In this document: positions 56,395 through 64,000 of the stretch, in pieces
Position numbering within the stretch: the first letter of the stretch is position 1
How the letters are laid out: every line of letters begins with the position of its first letter
Assembly: GCF_013032445.1 (NCBI RefSeq)
Contig: NZ_WQCA01000006.1
Location: 266,732 to 330,731, forward strand
Length of the DNA: 64,000 nucleotides
Source of the DNA: Ruegeria arenilitoris
GTDB taxonomy: Bacteria; Pseudomonadota; Alphaproteobacteria; Rhodobacterales; Rhodobacteraceae
Direction of reading: 5' to 3'
Notes under the pieces: generated by a model
Seen by the model: the letters and a program-made list of their open reading frames with translations, nothing else
Databases searched by the model: none
What the model was told of the DNA's origin: nothing
Translations under genes and position numbers: made by a program

Positions 56395-57458
56395 GCCTGA
56401 AAGATCATCTGTTGGCGCGGATCGCGCAGGACGGCCCGATGAGCGTGGCCGACTATATGACCGAATGCCTGCTGCACCCGACACATGGTTATTACACCAC
56501 CCGTGACCCTCTGGGCGCGCAGGGGGATTTCATCACGGCCCCGGAAATCAGCCAGATGTTCGGAGAACTGATTGGCCTGTCTCTGGCACAGAGCTGGCTG
56601 GATCAGGGGCATCCTGAGCGTTTCGTGCTGGCCGAGCTTGGCCCGGGACGCGGTACGCTGATGGCGGATATGCTGCGCGCCACGGCCCGCGTGCCAGGGT
56701 TTCTTGATGCTGCAGAGGTGGTGCTGGTCGAGGCTTCGCCCACCCTGCGGGACATTCAGGCGGAGACCTTAAAGGACCATAACCCGCGCTGGATCGATTC
56801 GGTTGCGGACCTGCCCGACGCCCCTCTGTTTCTGGTCGCGAACGAGTTCTTCGACGTCCTGCCCATCCGCCAGTTTCTGCGTGACGGCGATGGCTGGCGC
56901 GAACGTCTGATCGGTCTGGATGGCGACGCACTGACCTGGGGACTGGGACCGCTGGGTGAACAGGTTGCGCTGAAAGATCGGCTGGATGACACAAGAGATG
57001 GCGATCTGGTGGAACTTTGCACCGCGGCGATTCCCATCATCACTGTAATCGCCGGGCGAATCGGCACCCATGGCGGGGCCGGTCTGATTGTGGATTATGG
57101 CGACTGGCATTCACAAGGTGACACGTTTCAGGCGTTGCAGGCGCATGAACGCACCGACCCTTTGGCCCTGCCCGGTCAAGCCGACCTGACAGCGCATGTG
57201 GATTTCGAGCCATTGGCTCTGGCGACCCGCGCGGCAGGATGCGCTCATTCGCGCCTGACACCGCAAGGCGTGTTCCTTGAACGGCTGGGAATCACCACCC
57301 GCGCACAAATATTGGCAGAACCGCTCGGCGGGTCTGAGCTTGAAGCGCTGACTGCCGCACATCACCGGTTGACGCACCCCGAGGAAATGGGAAACCTGTT
57401 CAAGGTGCTGGCCCTCTACCCCACCCCTTCCTCGCCACCACCGGGACTAGAGCCATGA
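56391..57458 (+). CDS. MidA-family SAM methyltransferase
   Basis: The protein has 355 residues from ATG 56391. The MidA/NDUFAF7 family is shown by [38 protein letters not shown] and [14 protein letters not shown]. The eukaryotic relative methylates an arginine of respiratory complex I subunit NDUFS2; the bacterial target is inferred to be similar. Co-transcribed with lgt and pgeF. Confidence 0.92.
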   Translation: MSLKDHLLARIAQDGPMSVADYMTECLLHPTHGYYTTRDPLGAQGDFITAPEISQMFGELIGLSLAQSWLDQGHPERFVLAELGPGRGTLMADMLRATARVPGFLDAAEVVLVEASPTLRDIQAETLKDHNPRWIDSVADLPDAPLFLVANEFFDVLPIRQFLRDGDGWRERLIGLDGDALTWGLGPLGEQVALKDRLDDTRDGDLVELCTAAIPIITVIAGRIGTHGGAGLIVDYGDWHSQGDTFQALQAHERTDPLALPGQADLTAHVDFEPLALATRAAGCAHSRLTPQGVFLERLGITTRAQILAEPLGGSELEALTAAHHRLTHPEEMGNLFKVLALYPTPSSPPPGLEP

Positions 57459-58213
57459 CCCTGGAAATTCTGACCTCAGATTTGCTATCGCCCCTGCGTC
57501 ACGGGTTCTTCAGCCGCCGCGGAGGCGCCTCATCCGGTGTATTTTCCGGCCTCAATTGTGGGTACGGTTCATCCGACCAAACCGAGGCCGTTTCAGTGAA
57601 TCGCGAACGGGTGGCGCGGGCGTTGGACGTCGCACCTGCGGAACTGATCGGCGTTCATCAGGTGCACTCGCCGACCGTTCTGACCGTCGATTCCCCGCTC
57701 AATGGCGAAAAACCCAAGGCCGATGCGGTGGTCACGGCAACACCCGGTCTGGCCCTGACGATTCTCACCGCCGATTGCCAACCGGTTCTGTTCGCCGATA
57801 CTGACGCAAACGTGATCGGGGCCGCCCATGCCGGGTGGCGGGGCGCTCTGGACGGGGTGCTTGAGGAAACGCTGGACGCAATGGAAGCCTTGGGCGCGAA
57901 GCGGGAAAACACCGTGGCCGTGATCGGCCCGTCGATCTCGCAACGCGCCTATGAGGTAGGCCCCGAGTTTCTGGACGAGTTCGTCGCCGATTCTCCGGAA
58001 AACCTGCAATTCTTCGCAAATGGCAACGGGGACCGGCTGCAATTCGACCTGCCCGCTTTTGGACTGCACCGGCTGCGTCAGGCGGGGGTCGGTCAGGCCG
58101 AGTGGACACGCCACTGCACCTATTCCGACCCGGACAGATTCTATTCCTACCGCCGGTCGACCCACGCGAAAGAGGCCGATTATGGCCGCCTGATTTCCGC
58201 TATCAGACTTTAA
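57455..58213 (+). CDS. pgeF: Multicopper-oxidase-fold purine nucleosidase PgeF (YfiH)
   Basis: The 252-residue laccase-domain protein has LTILTADCQPVLF and GAAHAGWRGALDGVLEE, the zinc-binding histidine/cysteine motifs of the family, plus the late HCTYSDPDRFYSYRRS. PgeF removes wrongly incorporated L-serine from UDP-MurNAc in E. coli, and related proteins phosphorolyse purine nucleosides. Overlaps midA by 4 bases. Confidence 0.92.
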   Translation: MTLEILTSDLLSPLRHGFFSRRGGASSGVFSGLNCGYGSSDQTEAVSVNRERVARALDVAPAELIGVHQVHSPTVLTVDSPLNGEKPKADAVVTATPGLALTILTADCQPVLFADTDANVIGAAHAGWRGALDGVLEETLDAMEALGAKRENTVAVIGPSISQRAYEVGPEFLDEFVADSPENLQFFANGNGDRLQFDLPAFGLHRLRQAGVGQAEWTRHCTYSDPDRFYSYRRSTHAKEADYGRLISAIRL

Positions 58214-58482
58214 GACCGCGCAGGGACAACTGCGGACTCGCCGCTTTTTCGCCACAATCTTTTGCCTATCTGAGTCGCAACTTTTTGACTTATTTGTCCG
58301 CACTCAGGGGCCACCTATCAAAACCTCAGCAGAGCGTGACGCGTCCGGAAAAGAGGAATCGCAAACCGTTCTTTGTCCCGAATTCATCCCGGATCAGCCT
58401 TATCGCTGCCGCAATGGCACTGCAGGTTAAGGCTTCAGAAGGAAACCGGGGCAAAAGCCCCCAATGCGGGCAGGAACATAGC

Positions 58483-58611
58483 ATGAAGACGAAATCACGC
58501 TTTCTCAGCGCCGTGGTTGCGGCCACCAGAGAGCACGAATTGGAGATGCCGTGGAAACGAGTCTCCAGTCACTCGGTCAGGGTCGCACGCCGATTGGCAG
58601 TTCGCCGCTGA
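58483..58611 (+). CDS. Conserved 42-residue basic protein
   Basis: ATG 58483 follows AGGAA by 8 bases. The product begins MKTKSRFLSAVVAATREHEL, then EMPWKR and a basic helix, ending ARRLAVRR. I recall short proteins with this MKTKSRF-(x)n-MPW-R pattern in many Rhodobacterales genomes, so it is likely real. No function is known. It precedes the Hint-domain gene by 332 bases. Confidence 0.6.
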   Translation: MKTKSRFLSAVVAATREHELEMPWKRVSSHSVRVARRLAVRR

Positions 58612-58943
58612 CCGTAAATGCCCAAGGGACCAAGCTGCCGGTCCCAGAGGCCAAGACGCACACCGGAGGGGTGCTCCGATCCGATGTGCGACCTGTCGCG
58701 ACAATTGTACGCGTTTCAGGTTCGGAGCTTGTGTGCGCCGGCAATTTCGCCAGCGTTTGTGTGAGTTTGTTTGGGGGGTCAATGTAGTGACCAAAAACGT
58801 GGGAATTTTCATCGCGACAAGCGTCCTGTGCGCCTGCCGCCCTGCGGTCGCCACCTTCCTTCGAGACAAGAGTAAATCCGATAAGGCGGGCCTGCACGGG
58901 GGTTCAGTCTGTCTGTTCGGACGTTAGAGGGGAAATAATTGTA
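58612..58943. other. 332-base gap before the Hint-domain gene
   Basis: No supported gene. Two short overlapping frames are open (a GTG-start frame at 58551-58787 and one at 58789-58927 with a cysteine-rich hydrophobic start), but neither has family or strong SD support. The Hint-gene SD (GAGGGGA) lies at 58926-58932. Confidence 0.5.
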
Positions 58944-59726
58944 ATGGACATTCCACGTTCATTGTCGCGCGCTGCCAGAAATGCCGTCGAGACGTCGGCA
59001 TTGCTACGCGACGCGCCAAGACCAACAACACAGAAAAAGGCGCAGCTGCGGCGCTATGAAGTCAGCACGCTGATGAAAAACGGGGATGTCGTACAGACCC
59101 GGCACATTGCACCTGCCCTGCCAATGTTCGAAGATGCCTTCTGCGCCTTTACGCGTGGATCTTTGGTCGAAACCGAGTTCGGACCGATGGCGATCGAAGA
59201 CCTGCTGCCCGGCGATACCGTTCTGACGCAGAACGGAACCTCGGAAACGGTGCTGTGGAAAGGCTCGGTTACCTTGATTCCCGGACGCGAGGACTTCCGC
59301 GGCCGGACGCGGCCGCTGACACGGATCATGGCTGACACGTTCGGAATGCAAAAGCCAATGTCGGGTGTCATCGCAGGACCCGCTGCGCGGCTACTGGGAA
59401 CGCCCACACATCTTCGCCATCTACACGGTGACGATCAGGTCCTGACCCCGATCCACGAGTTTCAAGACGGCATGAGCGTCATTGAAACGCTGCCACCAAC
59501 ACCGATCGAGCTGTTTCATATATGTCTCAAACGCCACGCTGTTATCAGGGTCGACGGGCTGCAATTCGAGTCCTATCATCCAGGTGTTAACGCCATACGG
59601 ATGGTCAGTCAGTCACTGAAGTCGATCTATCTGAACCTGTTTGCGCATATCGACACGCTGAACGACTTCGGGCCGTTGGCGCTGCCGCGCGCAGGGGATG
59701 GAGAGATGGATGCGATAACAGCCTAA
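58944..59726 (+). CDS. Stand-alone Hint-domain (hedgehog/intein-type) protein
   Basis: The 260-residue protein carries a Hint_2-type domain (about 65-220): the nucleophile-position cysteine in DAFCAFTRGSLVET, the GPMAIEDLLPGDTVLTQNG block, and the late FHICLKRHAVIRVDGLQFES. A short basic N-terminus precedes it. No exteins or RTX repeats are attached, unlike inteins or RTX toxins. The family is widespread and of unknown function in Rhodobacterales. Confidence 0.82.
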   Translation: MDIPRSLSRAARNAVETSALLRDAPRPTTQKKAQLRRYEVSTLMKNGDVVQTRHIAPALPMFEDAFCAFTRGSLVETEFGPMAIEDLLPGDTVLTQNGTSETVLWKGSVTLIPGREDFRGRTRPLTRIMADTFGMQKPMSGVIAGPAARLLGTPTHLRHLHGDDQVLTPIHEFQDGMSVIETLPPTPIELFHICLKRHAVIRVDGLQFESYHPGVNAIRMVSQSLKSIYLNLFAHIDTLNDFGPLALPRAGDGEMDAITA

Positions 59727-59790
59727 ATCCGGGTAAATTCTGCAATGTGGGGGCATTATGCAGTTATTAATAAGTTGGGTCTTTTACATG

Positions 59791-59815
59791 TTGGTGGCAG
59801 CCTTTCTGCCACCAA
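59791..59815. terminator. Hairpin between the convergent Hint and Lrp genes
   Basis: TTGGTGGCAG pairs perfectly with CTGCCACCAA (10 bp) around CCTTT. U-runs are poor on both sides, so it is a moderate terminator candidate. Confidence 0.55.
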
Positions 59816-59842
59816 TGAAACCGCATCCGAAGGGGGCAGCGG

Positions 59843-60343
59843 TTACGCCGTCCGGCTCATTCGTTCTTCCAGAACATCAAAGGGCACGCCGGGTTCGTCT
59901 TTTGCGCCGCGAATGACGAGCGAAGTCTTGACGCTGGCCACGTTCGGCGTGGTCAGCAGATCGCCTGTCAGGAACTGCTGAAAGCTGCTCAGATCCGGTG
60001 CGACGCATTTCAGGATAAAGTCCACCTCGCCGTTCAGCATGTGGCATTCCCGCACCAACGGCCATTCACGGCAGCGTTCCTCGAAGGCGCTCAGTTCGGA
60101 TTCGGCCTGGCTTTCCAGACCGACCATAGCAAAGACCTGAACCTCGAATCCCAGCTCGCGCGAGTTCACTTCGGCGTGGTAGCCGCGGATCAGGCCCGAT
60201 TCTTCCAACGTCCGCACCCGCCGCAGGCACGGAGGCGCAGAAATACCCACGCGCTTTGCCAGTTCGACATTGGTCATGCGGCCGTCTGCCTGCAATTCCG
60301 CCAGAATCTTCCGGTCAATCTCATCCAGCCGTATCGCGACCAT
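59843..60343 (-). CDS. Lrp/AsnC-family regulator
   Basis: The 166-residue protein has HTH text DGRMTNVELAKRVGISAPPC and an AsnC_trans_reg domain with MLNGEVDFILKCV. It is divergent from trxB across a 227-bp gap. In many Rhodobacteraceae this pairing is conserved and a link between amino-acid sensing and the thioredoxin reductase is possible but untested. Confidence 0.9.
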   Translation of the reverse strand: MVAIRLDEIDRKILAELQADGRMTNVELAKRVGISAPPCLRRVRTLEESGLIRGYHAEVNSRELGFEVQVFAMVGLESQAESELSAFEERCREWPLVRECHMLNGEVDFILKCVAPDLSSFQQFLTGDLLTTPNVASVKTSLVIRGAKDEPGVPFDVLEERMSRTA

Positions 60344-60570
60344 CGCATGCTCCTGATTTTTCGGTTGTTATATCAGCACCCGGCGGATGCGCAATAATCT
60401 TTCGCGGTCGCGCAATATTGTTTATTTTCAATGTCCTTTTTTTTAAGCGCCATTCTCAGGGCGCATAACGGATGTGAAACAGGAAGGGGCTTTAAGCGCG
60501 GCACTGGGGTCGCTATATCCATCGGCCAAGGGCCGCGCGCCCAAATCAGGCAGATCGAGTTGGGGGTACC

Positions 60571-61512
60571 ATGGCCGAAACACGTCACACCAAGGTTCTG
60601 ATCATCGGATCGGGACCGGCCGGTTACACTGCGGGCGTATACGCAAGCCGCGCAATGCTGAAGCCGATTCTGGTTCAGGGCATCGAGCCCGGCGGTCAGC
60701 TGACAACCACCACAGATGTCGAGAATTACCCCGGCTTCACCGAAGTTCAGGGTCCTGATCTGATGATCAAGATGCAAGAGCACGCTCAGGCCATGGGTTG
60801 TGAGGTGATCGGGGACATTATCAGCGATCTGGATGTCTCGAAACGCCCCTTCACCGCCAAGGGCGACAGCGGCACCACCTACACCGCCGATGCCGTCATT
60901 CTGGCCACCGGCGCACGTGCGAAATGGCTGGGCCTGCCCTCTGAAGAAAAGTTCAAAGGCTTTGGCGTGTCTGCCTGTGCCACCTGCGACGGGTTCTTCT
61001 ATCGCGGCCAGGAGATCGTGGTGATCGGCGGCGGCAACACCGCCGTGGAGGAGGCGCTGTTCCTGACCAACTTCGCCAGCAAGGTGACTCTGGTCCACCG
61101 CCGCGACGAATTGCGGGCCGAGAAAATCCTGCAGGATCGCCTGCTGAAGCACGAAAAGATCGAGCCGCTGTGGTTCCACGAGCTGGAAGAAGTGGTCGGC
61201 ACCGATGCCCCGCTGGGTGTCGAAGGCGTGCGCGTCAAGAACGTCAAAACCGGCGAGATTACCGAGATCCCCTGTAAAGGCGTGTTTGTCGCCATCGGCC
61301 ACGCGCCTGCCAACGAACTGGTCAAGGACTCGCTGGAAACCCATATGGGCGGTTATGTCGTGACCAAGCCGGGTTCGACCGAGACCTCGGTGCCCGGTGT
61401 CTTCGCCGCTGGTGACCTGACCGACCACATTTATCGTCAGGCCGTCACCAGCGCCGGAATGGGCTGCATGGCCGCGCTGGACGCAGAACGCTTCCTGGCG
61501 GAGCAGGACTGA
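60571..61512 (+). CDS. trxB: Thioredoxin-disulfide reductase
   Basis: The 313-residue flavoenzyme has FAD loop IIGSGPAGYTAGVYASR, the redox pair Cys136/Cys139 (CATC), the NADPH loop VVIGGGNTAVEEA and the C-terminal GVFAAGDLTD. Transfers electrons from NADPH to thioredoxin. The RES-domain gene follows after 4 bases. Confidence 0.97.
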   Translation: MAETRHTKVLIIGSGPAGYTAGVYASRAMLKPILVQGIEPGGQLTTTTDVENYPGFTEVQGPDLMIKMQEHAQAMGCEVIGDIISDLDVSKRPFTAKGDSGTTYTADAVILATGARAKWLGLPSEEKFKGFGVSACATCDGFFYRGQEIVVIGGGNTAVEEALFLTNFASKVTLVHRRDELRAEKILQDRLLKHEKIEPLWFHELEEVVGTDAPLGVEGVRVKNVKTGEITEIPCKGVFVAIGHAPANELVKDSLETHMGGYVVTKPGSTETSVPGVFAAGDLTDHIYRQAVTSAGMGCMAALDAERFLAEQD

Positions 61513-61516
61513 CCCA

Positions 61517-61975
61517 GTGCTGGAATTCTCCGGCCCCGTCTGGAGAATTCTGTTTCTGTCACAGATCGACGCCCCTCTGGCCCCTGCAAAAGCGCCCGAG
61601 GGGCGTTTTCATTATGCGGGGCAGACAGCCCTGTACGCCTCTCTCAGCGCAGAGGGTGCCGGTGTTGCAATCCGTAGGTATGTCTCGGACGGTGACCCGC
61701 CACGGGTCTTGCAACGCGCCCGCATCACGAAGGCACGGTTGATGGACTTAAGCGGGCGACCCGACGTTTCGATTGTCTGGCAAGACATCCACGACGCTCA
61801 GGGGTGTTCACCCACTTGGCAGTGTTCCGACGAAGCCCGCGCGATGGGCGCCGATGGGTTGCTGTACAGCTCTCGCTCGCGCCCCGAACTCAGCCATGTG
61901 GTGCTGTTCAACATCTCCCCTGCCTTGATCCGCACGGATGCTTCGGCAACCGAATGGATTCCGTCTTATTCTTGA
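61517..61975 (+). CDS. RES-domain protein
   Basis: The protein has 152 residues from GTG 61517. RES-fold text includes VWRIL, EGRFHYAGQTALYASLSAEG and SSRSRPELSHVVLF. RES proteins are NAD-degrading toxins, usually paired with an Xre-type antitoxin. No antitoxin gene adjoins; the gene sits directly behind trxB. The predicted NAD-phosphorylase activity is a family inference. Confidence 0.78.
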   Translation: MLEFSGPVWRILFLSQIDAPLAPAKAPEGRFHYAGQTALYASLSAEGAGVAIRRYVSDGDPPRVLQRARITKARLMDLSGRPDVSIVWQDIHDAQGCSPTWQCSDEARAMGADGLLYSSRSRPELSHVVLFNISPALIRTDASATEWIPSYS

Positions 61976-62033
61976 CCCACTCGCTTACGCGTATCAGACT
62001 CATGCCCAAGCAAAGCGAATGCAGGTGATCTGA

Positions 62034-63704
62034 TTGAGTAGCGTTCTATGGCAAGGCGGGTGGGCAACCCGGCTGAGGATCGGCAGTGGCCTGATCCTGT
62101 TCACCTTTGCCTTCTTCCACTTCATCAATATCGGACTGGGGCTGTTTCACACCGATTACCTTCACGGCATGCAGGATGGGCGCAAAACCGTCACGCGCCA
62201 CGATGCCATGAGCGTGGTTTTATATGCCGCCTTGCTGATACATGCCGGGCTCGCATTGTACTCGATCAGCCAACGCAGAACGTTACGGATGCCGTTTTCA
62301 ACCGGGTTGCAGGTTGTGCTTGGCTTGCTGATCCCGCTGCAACTGATCTCACACATCGTGCAAACGCGCTATGCGCATGAAATCTATGATGTAAATGACG
62401 AAATGGGTTATATCATCGTCCTGATGTGGCCCGGCACCGTGATCTGGATGCAAAGCCTGCTTTTGCTTGTGGTGTGGGTGCACGGCTGCATCGGACTGCA
62501 TATGTGGCTGCGGTTGACCCGTTGGTGGTCAAAAACCGTGCCCTATCTGATCGGTCTGGCGGTGTTTATCCCCTCCTTCGCTTTGGCTGGGCTGCTGACC
62601 GAAGGGCGTCGTATCTGGGCGGATTTTGCCGACCCTTTCCTGCGTGAGCAGTATATCGAGCATTATAACTGGCCTTCACCCGAGGCCTTCGAGGCCATGT
62701 TCAGCGTCAAGGACAATGCGCTGATGGCTTTTTGGATCGCGCTTGGGACCGCGCTGGCGGTCTACGCGCTTCGCAAATTGTGGCGTCGCAGGCATTCCGT
62801 ACGTGTAAAATATGTCGAAGGTCCCGAAGTTGTGGCTGAAAAGGGCATGACACTGCTTGAGATTTCGCAGGCCAACGGCGTTCCGCATACCGCCCTGTGC
62901 GGCGGCAAGGGGCGCTGCACGACATGCCGGGTGATCGTCGAGGATGGCGCAGAAAACCTCCCTGCGCCTGGCGAAATAGAGGCCCGAAGCCTCGCTGCCG
63001 TTGGCGCTCCAAACGGGGCGCGGCTGGCCTGTCAGATTCGTCCGACCGAACCGCTTACTGCGTATCGCATGTTCCGCCCGGAAGGAGGACGACACCGAGC
63101 CCATGCCAGCCAGGGGCAAGAACGCAAATTGGCCGTTCTGTTTCTGGATATGCGCGGGTTCACATCGCGCACTACCGGTCAATTGCCCTATGACATCGTG
63201 TTCCTGCTGAACCGGTTCTTCGACGCCATCGTTCCGTCGATCACCGCAGATGGCGGCGTGGTCGACAAATACATGGGCGACGGCCTACTGGCGGTATTCG
63301 AAACGCCTGACACGGAAAGCTCGGCTCGCGCCGGATTGAAAGCTGCGATGGACGTCAGCGGTGCTCTCGCGCAGTTCAACCAGCGGCTTGAGGCCGAGGG
63401 CAGCCCCCGAATACGCATCGGGATGGGGCTGCATCTGGGCGATCTGGTGCTGGGGGAAATCGGTGCTGCGGGCCATGCTGCACGCACCATCATCGGCGAC
63501 GCAGTCAACGTAGCCAGTCGGCTGGAGGGGGAAACCAAGGCGCTGGGGGTTGAGCTTCTGGTTTCAGCCGAACTGCTGCAGGCGGCAGGGTATGAGGGTG
63601 ATCAAACCCACATGAGGCGTTTTGAGCTGCGCGGCGTGACACGCCCGATTCCAGCCCTGCCTGTGGCAAGTGCTTCGGAGTTGCTGCTAACTAGCACAGG
63701 ATAG
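62034..63704 (+). CDS. Membrane cytochrome b/2Fe-2S/class III adenylate cyclase fusion (CyaC-like)
   Basis: The protein has 556 residues from TTG 62034 (AGGTGA 6 bases upstream). It is a three-part protein: (1) six TM helices (about 15-245) with many histidines at helix positions (H29, H70, H107, H150, H156), similar to the succinate-dehydrogenase-like diheme anchor of S. meliloti CyaC; (2) a 2Fe-2S ferredoxin domain (about 257-345) with C289-x5-C295-x2-C298 and C333; (3) a class III cyclase domain (about 360-556) with metal aspartates D372 and D416, adenine-specifying K412/D489 and the N492/R496 transition-state pair. Redox-controlled cAMP synthesis is inferred. Confidence 0.88.
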   Translation: MSSVLWQGGWATRLRIGSGLILFTFAFFHFINIGLGLFHTDYLHGMQDGRKTVTRHDAMSVVLYAALLIHAGLALYSISQRRTLRMPFSTGLQVVLGLLIPLQLISHIVQTRYAHEIYDVNDEMGYIIVLMWPGTVIWMQSLLLLVVWVHGCIGLHMWLRLTRWWSKTVPYLIGLAVFIPSFALAGLLTEGRRIWADFADPFLREQYIEHYNWPSPEAFEAMFSVKDNALMAFWIALGTALAVYALRKLWRRRHSVRVKYVEGPEVVAEKGMTLLEISQANGVPHTALCGGKGRCTTCRVIVEDGAENLPAPGEIEARSLAAVGAPNGARLACQIRPTEPLTAYRMFRPEGGRHRAHASQGQERKLAVLFLDMRGFTSRTTGQLPYDIVFLLNRFFDAIVPSITADGGVVDKYMGDGLLAVFETPDTESSARAGLKAAMDVSGALAQFNQRLEAEGSPRIRIGMGLHLGDLVLGEIGAAGHAARTIIGDAVNVASRLEGETKALGVELLVSAELLQAAGYEGDQTHMRRFELRGVTRPIPALPVASASELLLTSTG

Positions 63705-63921
63705 GAACACTTGTGCTGAATCCGCGCCTCGACCTCTGATTAATGGGAATTAAGTCGCAAAAAACTCTCTACCTGCGAAAAATCCTTCCAATTCGAGAAA
63801 AAACCACACATATCGTCCTTAATTCTATGAATGTATATGGACTTCAATCAGCAGTCGGGACACATACCTCGCAAATACCCCTGAACCACCGGTAAAACCG
63901 CACTTCGACAAGAGTATTCCT

Positions 63922-64000
63922 ATGACGATGTTAAGCAATCTAGCTCCGATCTCCGAGTTGTATGTATCTTATGACTCGGCTCAAAAGCTGAAAGTGGAGG
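63922..64000 (+). CDS. sat: Sulfate adenylyltransferase, N-terminal part
   Basis: Only 26 codons are in the window, starting at ATG 63922: MTMLSNLAPISELYVSYDSA followed by QKLKVE. This opening resembles the bifunctional sulfate adenylyltransferase/APS kinase of Rhodobacteraceae, which activates sulfate for assimilation. The call is from recalled similarity over a short stretch. The 217-base gap before it is AT-richer and contains no other feature I can support. Confidence 0.55.
   Translation, partial: MTMLSNLAPISELYVSYDSAQKLKVE

Noticed and set aside
58789..58927. GTG-start frame of 46 codons with a hydrophobic, cysteine-containing N-terminus
   Set aside because: No lipobox in the proper place, weak start context and no recalled family.
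58944..59726. Intein or RTX toxin
   Set aside because: No flanking extein sequence, no calcium-binding repeats; only the Hint domain itself is present.

Overview
The window looks like chromosome from a marine alphaproteobacterium of the Rhodobacteraceae, Roseobacter group (inference). The signs are GC of roughly 60% by eye, a PutA of about 1130 residues with a divergent Lrp-type PutR, remains of a beta-hydroxyaspartate cycle cluster, three tandem small four-cysteine proteins resembling DUF6455, a stand-alone Hint-domain protein, MidA/PgeF behind lgt, and a partial sulfate adenylyltransferase at the right edge. I see no rRNA, tRNA, CRISPR array, prophage or recognisable insertion sequence.

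Layout. 1-1.7 kb: end of a Gfo/Idh/MocA oxidoreductase and a sugar-type ABC ATPase. 1.9-4.4 kb: PhoX-like Tat phosphatase and a TPR protein. 4.4-9.2 kb: putR/putA and a rhomboid protease. 9.2-13.1 kb: a decaying bhc cluster in which bhcR has frameshifts, bhcA is broken and lacks its PLP-lysine segment, bhcB is open, only a scrap of bhcC survives, and bhcD is 5'-truncated. 13.1-19.8 kb: inositol-phosphatase family, metR/metF, J-domain protein, YHS protein, YghU-type GST, sseB and a UDG-like protein. 20.0-24.6 kb: polysaccharide export (KpsT/KpsE-like), kdsA and phosphomannomutase. 24.6-34.4 kb: AsmA-like protein, rimO, dgkA, CDGSH protein, DUF6455-like triplet, M48 lipoprotein, nitroreductase, EI24-like protein and methylmalonyl-CoA epimerase. 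34.5-43.3 kb: response regulator, aspS, CPBP protein, pabB with a class IV aminotransferase, and carB. 43.3-49.8 kb: a 24-residue lipoprotein, a VOC protein, an RND pump with its MarR regulator, and a FabH-like synthase. 49.8-51.6 kb: a lower-GC patch with two unrecognised genes and a cluster of inverted repeats before tdk. 51.6-58.2 kb: tdk; ybjN-proC-csaA-hydroxyacid dehydrogenase; ubiK; lgt-midA-pgeF. 58.2-64 kb: two accessory genes, Lrp/trxB, a RES-domain protein, a redox-type adenylate cyclase and the start of sat.

The most notable content is the broken bhc cluster, which implies that this strain has lost that route for assimilating glyoxylate and glycolate. Next are the three-part membrane cytochrome b/2Fe-2S/adenylate cyclase fusion at 62.0-63.7 kb, the DUF6455-like triplet, and the hairpin cluster upstream of tdk. 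Small genes and RNA structures in the gaps are listed separately with lower confidence.
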